64,000 nt of DNA from positions 1 through 64,000 of the forward strand of contig CAKTOW010000006.1 of assembly GCA_934590325.1 (NCBI GenBank). The letters are read 5' to 3'. This DNA comes from an uncultured Oscillospiraceae bacterium. Lineage in GTDB: Bacteria > Bacillota > Clostridia > Oscillospirales > Oscillospiraceae. The notes below the pieces were generated by a model. The model was not told the origin of the DNA and did not search any database. It saw only the letters and a program-made list of their open reading frames with translations. This document shows positions 16,215 to 24,445 of the stretch, piece after piece. Position 1 is the stretch's first letter. Every line of letters starts with the position of its first letter. The position numbers were made by a program, and so were the translations under genes.

Positions 16215-16242
16215 CAAAAAACCTGCCTTACGGCAGGTTTTT
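16215..16242. terminator. Bidirectional terminator
   Basis: AAAAAACCTGCC and GGCAGGTTTTT arms with a TTAC loop, about 60 bases after the stop of the NUDIX gene and facing the eroded region. Confidence 0.75.
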
Positions 16243-16304
16243 CCCATATATCTCAAATGCTTTGACGCTCAGCCCCCTGCTCCGTTCCGCATCCCCACGG
16301 CGCT

Positions 16305-16907
16305 TCACAGTTTCTCCAGCACATCCATGGTGATGCGCGCCGTGATGCCCCACAGCGGGTGGGGCATCCCCCGGAACACCGGCACCTCCAACCGGTAGGG
16401 CCGCCACGGGTAGTCCGGCGTCACCCCCGCCGCCTCGTAGGGGAAGTCCGGTGCCTCCAACGTCTGCTGCCGCACGTACATCTCCGGCTCCTGCGCCCGC
16501 AGCACCCGCAGCGGCAGCAGGAACGTCCCCGCCACCTCCGCCGGTTCCGGACGCATGTCCGCCAGCGCCGCCGGGTCGATCTCCCCCAGCACCGGCCGCA
16601 GCAGGCTGCCCGCCCGGATGTACACGAAGTCCATCTCCCCGATGACCGTCACCGCACTCTCCGGGATGCCCAGCTCCTCCCGGGTCTCCCGCAGGGCGCA
16701 CTGCACGGCGGTCTCGCCGTGCTCCCGCTTGCCGCCGGGAAAGCATACCTCCCCCGGCTGCCGCACATTGGCGGAGCGTATCTCGTATAACAGGCAGTAT
16801 TCGCCGTCCCGCCGGACCAGCGGCACCAGTACTGCCGAGCCGCCCCGTTCGCCCATCAGCGAGGGCGTGTGCCCGGTGTAGTAGTCGCGCAGCGCGGAAA
16901 TATCCAT
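16305..16907 (-). CDS. NUDIX hydrolase (CoA pyrophosphatase-like)
   Basis: 200 residues from ATG 16907 (ribosome-binding site GAGGTGG). The NUDIX box is intact: GGKREHGETAVQCALRETRE followed by ELGI, with the preceding GEVCFPGG typical of the CoA diphosphatase (NudL/YeaB) branch. These enzymes cleave CoA or acyl-CoA to phosphopantetheine and 3',5'-ADP using Mg2+ or Mn2+. It is a single-gene unit bounded by terminators. Confidence 0.85.
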   Translation of the reverse strand: MDISALRDYYTGHTPSLMGERGGSAVLVPLVRRDGEYCLLYEIRSANVRQPGEVCFPGGKREHGETAVQCALRETREELGIPESAVTVIGEMDFVYIRAGSLLRPVLGEIDPAALADMRPEPAEVAGTFLLPLRVLRAQEPEMYVRQQTLEAPDFPYEAAGVTPDYPWRPYRLEVPVFRGMPHPLWGITARITMDVLEKL

Positions 16908-16978
16908 GTGTCCACCTCGGTTTTCTGCTTGCATCGCAAGCGTGTACGGGCAAAAGCCCTGCTCATATTAAAAGGGAA

Positions 16979-17004
16979 GCTCCCCCGCTATACGGCGGGG
17001 GAGC
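16979..17004 (-). terminator. Terminator after the Cys/Gly microprotein gene
   Basis: A 10-bp GC-rich stem (GCTCCCCCGC and its complement) followed on the minus strand by a T-rich stretch, 18 bases after the stop at 17023. Confidence 0.65.
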
Positions 17005-17022
17005 GGGTCTATGCGTGAGCCG

Positions 17023-17169
17023 TCAGCAGCCGCAGCCGCAGCCGCCGTTGTTGTTGCCGCAGCCGTTGCCGCACCCGCAGCCGTTGCCGCAGAACAGGAA
17101 CAGCAGGATGATGGCGATGATGATCCAGCAGCAGCTGCTGCCGCCAAAGCAAGAGTTCTGATTACACAT
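17023..17169 (-). CDS. 48-residue Cys/Gly/Asn-rich single-pass membrane microprotein
   Basis: The ATG at 17169 follows GGAGG with a seven-base gap. The product has a short polar start with FGGSSCCW, one very hydrophobic helix (IIIAIILLFLF), then a tail of about 22 residues made almost only of Gly, Cys and Asn (CGNGCGCGNGCG and so on). There are ten cysteines in total. Similar tiny Cys/Gly proteins occur in Clostridia without known function; metal binding or a role at the spore or cell surface are possible. It is monocistronic with its own terminator. Confidence 0.75.
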   Translation of the reverse strand: MCNQNSCFGGSSCCWIIIAIILLFLFCGNGCGCGNGCGNNNGGCGCGC

Positions 17170-17247
17170 AACGTAACCTCCTATGAAAATTTGACCGCCA
17201 CGCGGGTCTCATTCTCATAGTATGCTGCCGCCGGAAAAGTGTGCCCC

Positions 17248-17877
17248 TCAGGGCTGGGAAATGCGATAGCTGAGTGTCAGCAGCGTGTCAACAAAGTGGA
17301 TGTCCTCGAAGAACACGCCCTCTTCCTTCGTGGAGAGCTCTACATTCGTAAAGTTCCAGAACCCCCGCACGCCCAGCCCGATCAGCCGGTCGGCCAGGGG
17401 CTGCGCCACATTCTGCGGGACCGTGAGCACCGCCACGTTGGGGTGATAGCTGGCCACATACTCCTCCAGTTCGTCCATGGAGTGGACGGTGACGCCGCGG
17501 ATCTCCGTGCCGATCAACGCCGGAGACACGTCGAAGGCGGAATCGATACGGAATCCGACCTTCTCGAAGTCAAAGTTCTGCAGCAGCGCGTGCCCCAGAT
17601 GGCCCACACCGATGACGATCAGCCGGTGGCCGTTGTCGATGCCCAGAATGTGCCCGATCTCGGCGCGCAGCTCCGCCACGTTGTATCCGTAGCCCTGCTG
17701 ACCGAACTCGCCGAAGCAACTGAGGTCCTGCCGTATCTGCGAGGCGGTAATGTCCATTTTCGCACCCAGGGAGTTGGAGCTGATACGCACCACGCCCTTG
17801 TTATACAGATCGTCCAGATAGCGATAATAGCGGGGCAGCCGGTGGATGACGGCGTCGGAAATTTTTTGCTTTTTCAT
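17248..17877 (-). CDS. rex: Redox-sensing transcriptional repressor Rex
   Basis: 209 residues, the normal family length. It has an N-terminal winged helix with recognition segment SSNSLGAKMDITASQIRQDL, a Rossmann domain with GVGHLGHAL binding NAD(H), and the conserved C-terminal WNFTNVEL segment. Rex senses the NADH/NAD+ ratio and releases DNA when NADH rises, controlling fermentation genes in anaerobes. A candidate Rex site overlaps its own promoter (17954-17972). Confidence 0.95.
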   Translation of the reverse strand: MKKQKISDAVIHRLPRYYRYLDDLYNKGVVRISSNSLGAKMDITASQIRQDLSCFGEFGQQGYGYNVAELRAEIGHILGIDNGHRLIVIGVGHLGHALLQNFDFEKVGFRIDSAFDVSPALIGTEIRGVTVHSMDELEEYVASYHPNVAVLTVPQNVAQPLADRLIGLGVRGFWNFTNVELSTKEEGVFFEDIHFVDTLLTLSYRISQP

Positions 17878-17931
17878 AGGTGATCCTTCTTTTGCATGAG
17901 ATGTGGATTGGGTATAAGATTTATTGTGCCT

Positions 17932-17972
17932 ATTTTACAACAAGTTTCACAAGTTGTCAACTTTTTTAACAA
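17932..17972 (-). promoter_or_regulatory. rex promoter with near-consensus Rex operator
   Basis: Minus-strand TTGACA (17955-17960) and TAAAAT (17932-17937), spacer 17. Overlapping the -35 box is TTGTTAA-AAAAG-TTGACAA (17954-17972), one mismatch and one extra central base away from the clostridial Rex consensus TTGTTAA-N4-TTAACAA. Autoregulation is likely but the five-base centre makes it uncertain. Confidence 0.55.
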
Positions 17973-17993
17973 TCTTGTTCCGAAAAAATTCTC

Positions 17994-18022
17994 TTTACTT
18001 TGCCCCGTTTTGGTGGTATAGT
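17994..18022 (+). promoter_or_regulatory. Promoter of tRNA-Arg
   Basis: TTTACT (17994-17999) and TATAGT (18017-18022) with a 17-base spacer, about 42 bases ahead of the tRNA. Confidence 0.6.
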
Positions 18023-18063
18023 ATTAAAGCTGTCAGCCGCGCCTGACTCTCAGAACAGAATAT

Positions 18064-18140
18064 GCGCCCGTAGCTCAGCTGGATAGAGTGACAGACTCCG
18101 ACTCTGTAGGCCGCTGGTTCGAATCCAGTCGGGCGTACCA
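18064..18140 (+). tRNA. tRNA-Arg (anticodon CCG)
   Basis: A 77-base cloverleaf with encoded CCA. The acceptor arm GCGCCCG pairs with CGGGCGT, the D-arm contains AGCTCAGCTGGATAGAG, the anticodon stem is ACAGA/TCTGT with loop CTCCGAC giving anticodon CCG, and the T-arm contains GGTTCGAATCC. It reads CGG codons, common in this GC-rich genome. Confidence 0.95.
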
Positions 18141-18147
18141 AGGAAAA

Positions 18148-18174
18148 AGAGACAGGCTCTGCCTGTCTCTTTTC
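18148..18174 (+). terminator. Terminator of tRNA-Arg
   Basis: AGAGACAGGC and GCCTGTCTCT arms with a TCT loop followed by TTTTCC, eight bases after the CCA end. Confidence 0.85.
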
Positions 18175-18253
18175 CTATCCTTCGTCGGCCTGGGGAAAAC
18201 CGACGCCGTATATCTCTTTCAGTCTTGGTGGGAAACGCCCGTGGGCTGCATTC

Positions 18254-19621
18254 TCAGGACTTCTTCTTGCCCACGCAGGCCATGCCGGTGACGCTCAAGA
18301 TGGCACTCACCGCGTAGATGCCCACACCGGCGTCGAAGGTCTTGGGGCTGGACTTGCCGTCGTCCTTCTTGGTGTCGGTAGTGGTGGTGGAGTTGTAGTA
18401 ATAGCGGGGCGGGGTCTGCAGCACGGTAATACCCTCACTGACAGCGTTGGACACGACCTGGGAATCATTAGCGACCACCTTGTCTGCCTTTACACCCTTG
18501 GTAGTATCCACCGTAGAGGGAATCGTGTTGTTCTCCATTTTAATGACGATTTTGGGGGTATCCGTTTCCGAATCCAGAGAGCCACCGTTTGCCTTTACAT
18601 CATCATACAGCAGATAGCCGGTACCTGTGATGGTGTTGTTACTGATGCTAATATCCGGTGTGCCGCCAGTCTCCAAAGCAACTTTGTGGATCGTAAATGC
18701 ATTACTTCCATTAAGGGTCAGATCATTGTTCTTGATTTCGATTTTGCCTACACGGCTTATCTGCACGCAAGAATAGCCAGGTGCCACAGAAATCGTATTG
18801 TTGCTGACCGTTGCCTGTGCAGTATTCTGATCAACATTTACGCCACGTTCATAACCGGAAATCGTGTTGCCGCTGATGTTGATATTCAGAGACTCGGTAG
18901 CACTTCCCTGTACATGAATAGCAGTAGCGCCACTAGTGCCAGTACCATCCAGTGTACTGTTGGTCACAGCATACTTACCGCCCACATTGTTGTAGTTATA
19001 AATTCTAAGCCCCTTGACAGTGCAATTATTCACACTGAAATCAAGCGCTTCAAAATAAGACTGTGTCGCCCACAATCCGTTGGGCGCACTTCCCGTGATG
19101 GTCAGATTCTCAAAGCTGATAGAGGTGGTCACCTTCTCACCCCACCACTCGTAAGGCAGAGTGATATTGGAGTTAACGGTCAGCGTCGCACCACGATTCG
19201 CATCCTCACCGATGAACTTAAAGTTGATAAGGTGCAGCAGTTGGTTATCAGCATTATAATGAGAGGACTTTCTGCCCATAGTCAGCAAATAATCCATACC
19301 GGTCTCATCGTATGTCACATTGCCGGAAATCCTGTATGTAATGGTTGCATTGCCATTGGTATCTACATCCGAAAATACCTCGTTGAATTTTTCAGCAGAT
19401 ACCGCAGGTTCTTCTCCCTCCTTACCTCCGTCTTTGTGAACGGATGCAACAACACCCTTCAATACAGTATATGCCGCTTCAAAAGATGCATACTCGGTAT
19501 CGTCCGTTCCATTTACCTTGATACCATGTACGATTACCTTTCCCGTGTCCTCTGCCCACGCCGTCGTGGTGACGCTCAACGCCATGACCAACGCCAGTGC
19601 CATTGCCAATAACTTCTTCAT
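18254..19621 (-). CDS. Secreted beta-helix surface protein with SPKTFDAG-type C-terminal sorting region
   Basis: 455 residues from ATG 19621. A signal peptide (1-23, ending TTTAWA) precedes a mature region full of N-rich repeats (ISGNTISG, VSNNTISV, ISNNTITG), typical of right-handed parallel beta-helices. The C-terminus has SSPKTFDAGVG, a hydrophobic helix (about 22 residues) and GKKKS, the layout of a sortase-type signal but with SPKTFDAG in place of LPXTG. The coding sequence is visibly poorer in G+C than its neighbours, hinting at transfer or relaxed codon use. It is probably surface-exposed and may bind carbohydrate or host material. Confidence 0.8.
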   Translation of the reverse strand: MKKLLAMALALVMALSVTTTAWAEDTGKVIVHGIKVNGTDDTEYASFEAAYTVLKGVVASVHKDGGKEGEEPAVSAEKFNEVFSDVDTNGNATITYRISGNVTYDETGMDYLLTMGRKSSHYNADNQLLHLINFKFIGEDANRGATLTVNSNITLPYEWWGEKVTTSISFENLTITGSAPNGLWATQSYFEALDFSVNNCTVKGLRIYNYNNVGGKYAVTNSTLDGTGTSGATAIHVQGSATESLNINISGNTISGYERGVNVDQNTAQATVSNNTISVAPGYSCVQISRVGKIEIKNNDLTLNGSNAFTIHKVALETGGTPDISISNNTITGTGYLLYDDVKANGGSLDSETDTPKIVIKMENNTIPSTVDTTKGVKADKVVANDSQVVSNAVSEGITVLQTPPRYYYNSTTTTDTKKDDGKSSPKTFDAGVGIYAVSAILSVTGMACVGKKKS

Positions 19622-19664
19622 TTTCTCTACCCCTTTTTCAGGTGAAATTTCCATAGGGCAGGGT

Positions 19665-19731
19665 CGTTTTAATTTTCCAAATTAAAACGCGAGAGCAGGG
19701 CATGCCCTGCCTAATGGATGGGTCGATTATA
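19665..19731 (-). promoter_or_regulatory. Promoter -10 box and palindromic leader of the beta-helix gene
   Basis: A minus-strand TATAAT lies at 19726-19731 without a clear -35 hexamer. The leader contains a perfect 16-bp palindrome GCAGGGCATGCCCTGC (19695-19710) and an 11-bp AT-rich hairpin with CGTTTTAATTT arms (19665-19689). Either could be an operator or control the mRNA. Nothing else is seen from 19622 to 19838. Confidence 0.4.
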
Positions 19732-19838
19732 GCACCAAAACCAGGGGCATGCACGGTTTTTCGGAACATTTCCCAGATTTCTCCGTTTTGAACAAATCAG
19801 GACGGGTGGTTTTGTCGAATTTGACGGGAGAAGCCGAA

Positions 19839-19865
19839 CAGGGGAGGGGCTGCGCCCCTCCCCTG
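19839..19865 (-). terminator. Hairpin after kamC
   Basis: A perfect 12-bp stem (CAGGGGAGGGGC and its complement, TGC loop) starts 13 bases after the kamC stop; the following stretch is only moderately T-rich on the minus strand. Confidence 0.5.
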
Positions 19866-19877
19866 CTGCCTTATGTC

Positions 19878-21338
19878 TTAGTAGTTTTCCTCGATCATGG
19901 ACAGTATCTCCGGCTTCAGCGACAGCATGCGGCAGATATTCAGCGCGTCGCGGGGGCAGTCGGACTTTCCCTCCACCCGGTACAGGCCGTAGTTCATGTG
20001 CCGCGCGATGACGGCCACGCCGTCCTCGGTGGTGACGGCCAGCTCCCGGCGGATGGCCTCGGGGTCGATGTCCCGCAGGCCAATGATTTGGTAATGCGTG
20101 CGGGCGTACTCAGCCACCTTGTCGTAGTGGGTGGTCAGCAGGGACACCGCGTCCACGTTGTTGAGGTACCGCGTGACCGCCTGGACGATGACAGCACCCT
20201 CGTCGGGGTTGGTGCCCCGGGCGAACTCGTCCAGCAGGAACAGGGAGTACCCCTGCTCCACCTCGGCCAACGCCTTCTGAAACTGCACGATCTCCGAGCC
20301 GAAGCCGGAAAGCCCGGACTGGATGGACTGCAGGTCGTCGAACAGCATTTTCACACTGTGGAACAGCGGCATCCGCGCCTTCTTGGCGCAGACCAGGAAG
20401 CCCGCCTGCAGCAGCAGCACGTTCAGGGCCACGGTCTTCATGGCCACGGACTTGCCGCCCATGTTGGCGCCGGTGATGACGGTGGCGCCGGGCGTCAAGC
20501 TGATGGACACGGGGACGAACCGCCGCCCCTGCTCCTCCAGCAGGTCGCATATCTCCGGGTTGATCATGTCGGTGAGCTCCAGCTCCTTCTCCGTCAGCTC
20601 CGGCTTCACGCCGCCGTAGCGGACGGCGAACAGCGCCTTCTGGATGATGAAGTCGAGGCGTCCCGCCGTCTCCGCGTCGGACAGCAGGTCGGGCACCATG
20701 GGGGCCAGCGCCGCGCCCATGCCCTTGCGGACGTGCATCTCCTCGGCGTCCTCCTCGCCGCACAGGCGGGTGCGCTGCAGCCGCAGGGCGTCCTTCTCCG
20801 CGTCGGTCTGGGCGTGGAACAGCCGCTCCTCCACGTCCTTCTTGGCGCTGCGTATCTCCTTGAGCTTGGCGGTGGCGCTGTCGGGGATGTAAAAGCCGCG
20901 GCTGCCGGTGCCGTCCGGGTCGAGGATGTCCAGCGCGGCCTTCACATCGTGGAAGGCCATGCCCTTGAAATGCGTCACATCGTTTATCTTCTCGAACAGC
21001 GGCCGCATACCGTCCAGGCGCTGCAGATAGCCCTTTATCTCGAACAGCTCCACGTGGTCCGGGGTCTCCCCCTCCGCGCAGCGGCGGAGGGAGTTACGGA
21101 TGTCCTTCATCTGGCACAGGCCGGTCATCAGCTTGTTGTAGGCGTCCTTCAGCTCGCCGGCGGCGTTGGCCGCCTGCTCCACGTTGTACAGCTCCTCCTC
21201 CAACTCCGCCCTCTCCTCCGGGGCGTAGAACCGCAGGCGGCGGATACGCTCCTGCCCGAAGGGCGAGCAGCCGTGCAGGGTCTCCAGCGCGTATTGCAGG
21301 CCGATCTTCTCCCGCTCTTCAAATTTGATAGAGATCAT
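19878..21338 (-). CDS. kamC: MutS-related ATPase, likely lysine 5,6-aminomutase reactivase subunit KamC
   Basis: 486 residues with a MutS-type C-terminal ATPase: Walker A TGANMGGKS (about 289-297) and Walker B FLLDEFARGTNPDEG (about 367-381). It is far shorter than mismatch-repair MutS and lacks its DNA-clamp parts. Proteins of this size paired with a KamB-type GTPase-like partner are the chaperones that reactivate the B12-dependent aminomutases of lysine or ornithine fermentation by swapping inactive cofactor. It overlaps kamB by four bases. The aminomutase genes themselves are not in this window, so the client enzyme is inferred. Confidence 0.7.
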   Translation of the reverse strand: MISIKFEEREKIGLQYALETLHGCSPFGQERIRRLRFYAPEERAELEEELYNVEQAANAAGELKDAYNKLMTGLCQMKDIRNSLRRCAEGETPDHVELFEIKGYLQRLDGMRPLFEKINDVTHFKGMAFHDVKAALDILDPDGTGSRGFYIPDSATAKLKEIRSAKKDVEERLFHAQTDAEKDALRLQRTRLCGEEDAEEMHVRKGMGAALAPMVPDLLSDAETAGRLDFIIQKALFAVRYGGVKPELTEKELELTDMINPEICDLLEEQGRRFVPVSISLTPGATVITGANMGGKSVAMKTVALNVLLLQAGFLVCAKKARMPLFHSVKMLFDDLQSIQSGLSGFGSEIVQFQKALAEVEQGYSLFLLDEFARGTNPDEGAVIVQAVTRYLNNVDAVSLLTTHYDKVAEYARTHYQIIGLRDIDPEAIRRELAVTTEDGVAVIARHMNYGLYRVEGKSDCPRDALNICRMLSLKPEILSMIEENY

Positions 21339-22270
21339 GCCAGTTCCTCCTTCACATTGATCACGGGTACGTCCACCGCCTCGCGCATGCGCAGCAGGAA
21401 TTCGTCCTTATCGAACTTCCAGCCGTAGGCGGAGATGGGGTTCACGGTGACGCACAGGGTGCGGGCAGCGTCCTCGGTCTCCAGGGACACGTCGCGGACG
21501 GCCAGCTTGTCCAGGGTATCGGCGCTCAGCAGCACCTTGCTGGGGTCCTTCACCACCAGGCGGCACTTGCGCAGCACACCGCTGCGCAGCAGCGGCACCA
21601 CCATGGCGTCGGTAAGGGCGCCGGTGACCAGGGCCGCGCCGTGTTCCTTGACGCAGCTCTCCAGCCCGTCGGAGGCCTCCGGCGGCAGGGTGTCGGCCTT
21701 AGGCAGGTTCATCAGCCGGTAGATGTGTACCGTGTCGGCGATGACCTTCTCCATGCTGGCGTGGTAGCTGGCGCCGGTGCAGAGAATGACGCCATCCGCC
21801 ACGGCCCGGGCGCCCAGGCTCTTGCGTCCCAGGGCGCCGTCGATAACGGACTTGTCCGCGCCCAGAGAGAAAAAGCTCTCGGACACCGCGCGCAGCTGGG
21901 TGGTGATGGACGGCCCCGCCAGCTGCACGTATCCGTCGCTGCGGGCCCGCATGATGACCACCTCGCCCAGGGGCGTGGGTATGCCGGTGGTCATAAGTAT
22001 CTCCTTCGTCACGTCGCCCAGCCGCAGCATATCCTTGGCCGTGGCGATAAGGGTGCCCTCCCGGACGAAAATACCGGGCTTCTCCGTGCCGGTGACCACG
22101 TCGGTGGACTCGCCGTCCCGTCCGATGGAGGTCAGGCCCAGCGTGCCCCGCAGGTGGCCGCCGGTCAGCAGCCAGTTGAGCATGGTGGTCTTGCCGGCAT
22201 TCTTGCACATGCCCACGATGGACATGGTCTTTGTTTCGTTGAGCCGTTGGATCAGCTCGTCGTGCATCAT
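21335..22270 (-). CDS. kamB: Likely lysine 5,6-aminomutase reactivase subunit KamB
   Basis: 311 residues from ATG 22270, chosen because AAAGGG stands seven bases upstream; a GTG two codons earlier is also possible. The N-terminus has a P-loop (GMCKNAGKTT, about 20-29) and the middle has segments common to reactivase-type proteins (GADKSVIDGALGRKSLGARA). Its 3' end overlaps kamC (ATGA), so both are made together. KamB and KamC act as a complex restoring adenosylcobalamin-dependent aminomutase, implying that this bacterium ferments lysine or ornithine. Confidence 0.7.
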   Translation of the reverse strand: MMHDELIQRLNETKTMSIVGMCKNAGKTTMLNWLLTGGHLRGTLGLTSIGRDGESTDVVTGTEKPGIFVREGTLIATAKDMLRLGDVTKEILMTTGIPTPLGEVVIMRARSDGYVQLAGPSITTQLRAVSESFFSLGADKSVIDGALGRKSLGARAVADGVILCTGASYHASMEKVIADTVHIYRLMNLPKADTLPPEASDGLESCVKEHGAALVTGALTDAMVVPLLRSGVLRKCRLVVKDPSKVLLSADTLDKLAVRDVSLETEDAARTLCVTVNPISAYGWKFDKDEFLLRMREAVDVPVINVKEELA

Positions 22271-22331
22271 GTACACGCCCTTTCTGTCGTTCAGTCAATT
22301 TTCAAGTATAGCATACCCGGGCAGAAAAAGA

Positions 22332-22366
22332 AAGGGGCGAAACGGAAGTTTTCCGTTTCGCCCCTT
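22332..22366 (-). terminator. glmS terminator
   Basis: A 16-bp stem with AAGGGGCGAAACGGAA arm and GTT loop, 14 bases after the glmS stop, followed on the minus strand by CTTTTTCTG. Confidence 0.85.
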
Positions 22367-22379
22367 CGCACTGGCTCTC

Positions 22380-24215
22380 TTATTCCACGGTGACGGACTT
22401 GGCCAGATTGCGGGGCTTGTCGATGTCGCAGCCGCGCTCCAGCGCGGTGTAGTAGGACAGCAGCTGCAGGGGCACCACGCCCAACTGGGGCAGCAGCATA
22501 GCCTCGGCCTCCGGCACGGTGAGCACGGTGTCCACGCGCTTGTGGAGCGCCTGGGCCCCCGCCTCGGTGGTCAGCGCCAGCACCCTCGCGCCGCGGGCCT
22601 GCACCTCCACCACGTTGCTGACTGCCTTATCCAGCAGCGGCAGATACGTGGCCACGGCGATCACCGGCGTGCCCTCCCGTATCAGGGAGATGGTGCCGTG
22701 CTTCAGCTCGCCGGAGGCGTAGGCCTCGGAGTGGATGTACGATATTTCTTTCAGCTTCAGACTGCCCTCCAGGGACAGGGCGTAGTCCAGGTTGCGCCCC
22801 AGGAAGAACACGTCCTCCTCCCCCGCCAGCCATTTGGCGGCGGCCTGGATGTCCTCCGTGTGGGCCAGTATCTGCTCCATCTGCGCGGGCAGGGCCTCCA
22901 GCCCGCGCACCATGGCGCTGTACGTTTCATAGTCCACGGTGCCCATCACATCGCCGAAGTACAGCCCCAGCAGGTGCAGCACCGCCATCTGGGTGCTGTA
23001 CGCCTTGGTGGTGGCCACGGCGATCTCCGGTCCCGCCCAGGTGTAGAGCACGTCGTCGCTCTCCCGCGCGATGGACGAGCCCACCACATTGACGATGCCC
23101 AGCACGCGGGCACCGCGCTTGCGGGCCTCCCGCAGGGCGGCCATGGTGTCCAATGTCTCGCCGGACTGGCTGATGACGATGACCAGGTCGCCGTCCCCCA
23201 CCAGCGGATCGCTGTACCGGAACTCGGAGGCCAGGCAGACCTCCACCGGGCGGCGGAGCATACGCTCCAGTGTGTACTTGCCTACCATGCCCACATGATA
23301 GCTGGAGCCGCAGGCCACGATGCAGATACGTCCGATGCCGCGTATCTCCTTGTCGGTCATAGTCAGGTCGCTGAGCACCACCCGTCCGTCGCGGATGCGG
23401 CCGTTGACGGCGCGGCGCACGGCGGCGGGCTGCTCGTATATCTCCTTGAGCATGAAGTGGGCGTAGCCGCCCTTCTCGGCGGCGTCCACGTCCCAGTCGA
23501 TGTGGTGATGCTCCTTGTCGATGGGGCGGCGGCGCTCGTCGTAGATGCGGACGCCCTCCGCCGTGACGATGGCCAGCTCGCCGTCGTCCATGTACACTAC
23601 GTCGCGGGTGTGGCGCAGCAGCGCCGTCACGTCGGAGGCGATGAAGTTCTCCCCCTGTCCGTAGCCCAGCAGCAGCGGCGCGTCCTTCCTGGCGGCGATG
23701 ACGCGGTCGGGCGTGTCGGAGCACAGGATGCCCAGAGCGTAGGTGCCCTCCACCTGCGCCAGCATCTGGTTCACGGCCTCGAACACATCGCCGCACTGGC
23801 GATAGCCGTAGGCCAGCAGCTCGGCCACCACCTCCGTATCCGTTTCGGAGACAAAGGTGCAGCCCTTGCGGATAAGCTCCTGCTTCAGCCGGGCGTAGTT
23901 CTCGATGATGCCGTTGTGTACCACGGCGAACTTGCCGTCGGCACTGACCTGGGGATGTGCGTTGATCTCATTGGGCTCGCCGTGGGTGGCCCAGCGGGTG
24001 TGCCCGATGCCCACGGCACCGGGCATATCGGCGCCGCCGTGGGTCAGCTCCTCCAGCACCTGCAGCCGCCCCGGTGCCTTGCGCACCCGGAGCGTCCCCT
24101 CGCCGTATACGGCGAGACCGGCGGAGTCATACCCGCGGTATTCCAGACGGCGCAGACCGTCCAGCAGCAGGGGCGCAGCCTGCTGCTTTCCTACGTATCC
24201 TACGATACCACACAT
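22380..24215 (-). CDS. glmS: Glutamine--fructose-6-phosphate aminotransferase (isomerising)
   Basis: 611 residues from the ATG at 24215, which gives the mature catalytic cysteine directly after Met (MCGIVGYVG). An N-terminal class II glutaminase domain (1 to about 230) with GHTRWATHG and two SIS sugar-isomerase domains (about 285-425 and 455-600) end in the conserved KSVTVE. It makes glucosamine-6-phosphate for peptidoglycan precursors. Translation starts after GGAGGAAC. Expression is controlled by a glmS ribozyme in the leader (24293-24445). Confidence 0.97.
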   Translation of the reverse strand: MCGIVGYVGKQQAAPLLLDGLRRLEYRGYDSAGLAVYGEGTLRVRKAPGRLQVLEELTHGGADMPGAVGIGHTRWATHGEPNEINAHPQVSADGKFAVVHNGIIENYARLKQELIRKGCTFVSETDTEVVAELLAYGYRQCGDVFEAVNQMLAQVEGTYALGILCSDTPDRVIAARKDAPLLLGYGQGENFIASDVTALLRHTRDVVYMDDGELAIVTAEGVRIYDERRRPIDKEHHHIDWDVDAAEKGGYAHFMLKEIYEQPAAVRRAVNGRIRDGRVVLSDLTMTDKEIRGIGRICIVACGSSYHVGMVGKYTLERMLRRPVEVCLASEFRYSDPLVGDGDLVIVISQSGETLDTMAALREARKRGARVLGIVNVVGSSIARESDDVLYTWAGPEIAVATTKAYSTQMAVLHLLGLYFGDVMGTVDYETYSAMVRGLEALPAQMEQILAHTEDIQAAAKWLAGEEDVFFLGRNLDYALSLEGSLKLKEISYIHSEAYASGELKHGTISLIREGTPVIAVATYLPLLDKAVSNVVEVQARGARVLALTTEAGAQALHKRVDTVLTVPEAEAMLLPQLGVVPLQLLSYYTALERGCDIDKPRNLAKSVTVE

Positions 24216-24292
24216 ATAGAAAAGTTCCTCCAATCAAAGCAAAATGGTTGGGTCGGAAGAACAAACGCGCAGATCATTTGGTCTTCGCATCC

Positions 24293-24445
24293 GGTCACAG
24301 CCCCTCTGTTTTGCGGTCGCCCGCATATTTACTGGCTGTGTACGCACCCGGACAGTACGGAGAGGCATCCGCCGAAATTTTTCGATGACCTCCCACCTCG
24401 TCGTCTTTTCGCGGACCACGTCCGCGAAAAGCACATGGCGCTTGT
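24293..24445 (-). ncRNA. glmS ribozyme-riboswitch (glucosamine-6-phosphate responsive)
   Basis: The leader of glmS shows the hallmark core: AAGCGCC at the cleavage site, then a long P2 hairpin (CTTTTCGCGGAC arm), GACGAGGTGGGAGGTCATCGA, a short AATTTCGGCGGATGCCTC segment, and a P4-type region ending CTGTGACCGG. Self-cleavage is expected between A (24442) and G (24441) when glucosamine-6-phosphate binds, after which the mRNA is degraded. Upstream to the divergent start at 24582 I see no convincing promoter hexamers. Confidence 0.9.

Noticed and set aside
17878..18063. Further tRNA or small RNA between rex and tRNA-Arg
   Set aside because: Only promoter-like elements and AT-rich sequence are visible.
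19749..21428. Long frame antisense to kamC
   Set aside because: Mirror of a gene with intact Walker motifs; no independent signals.
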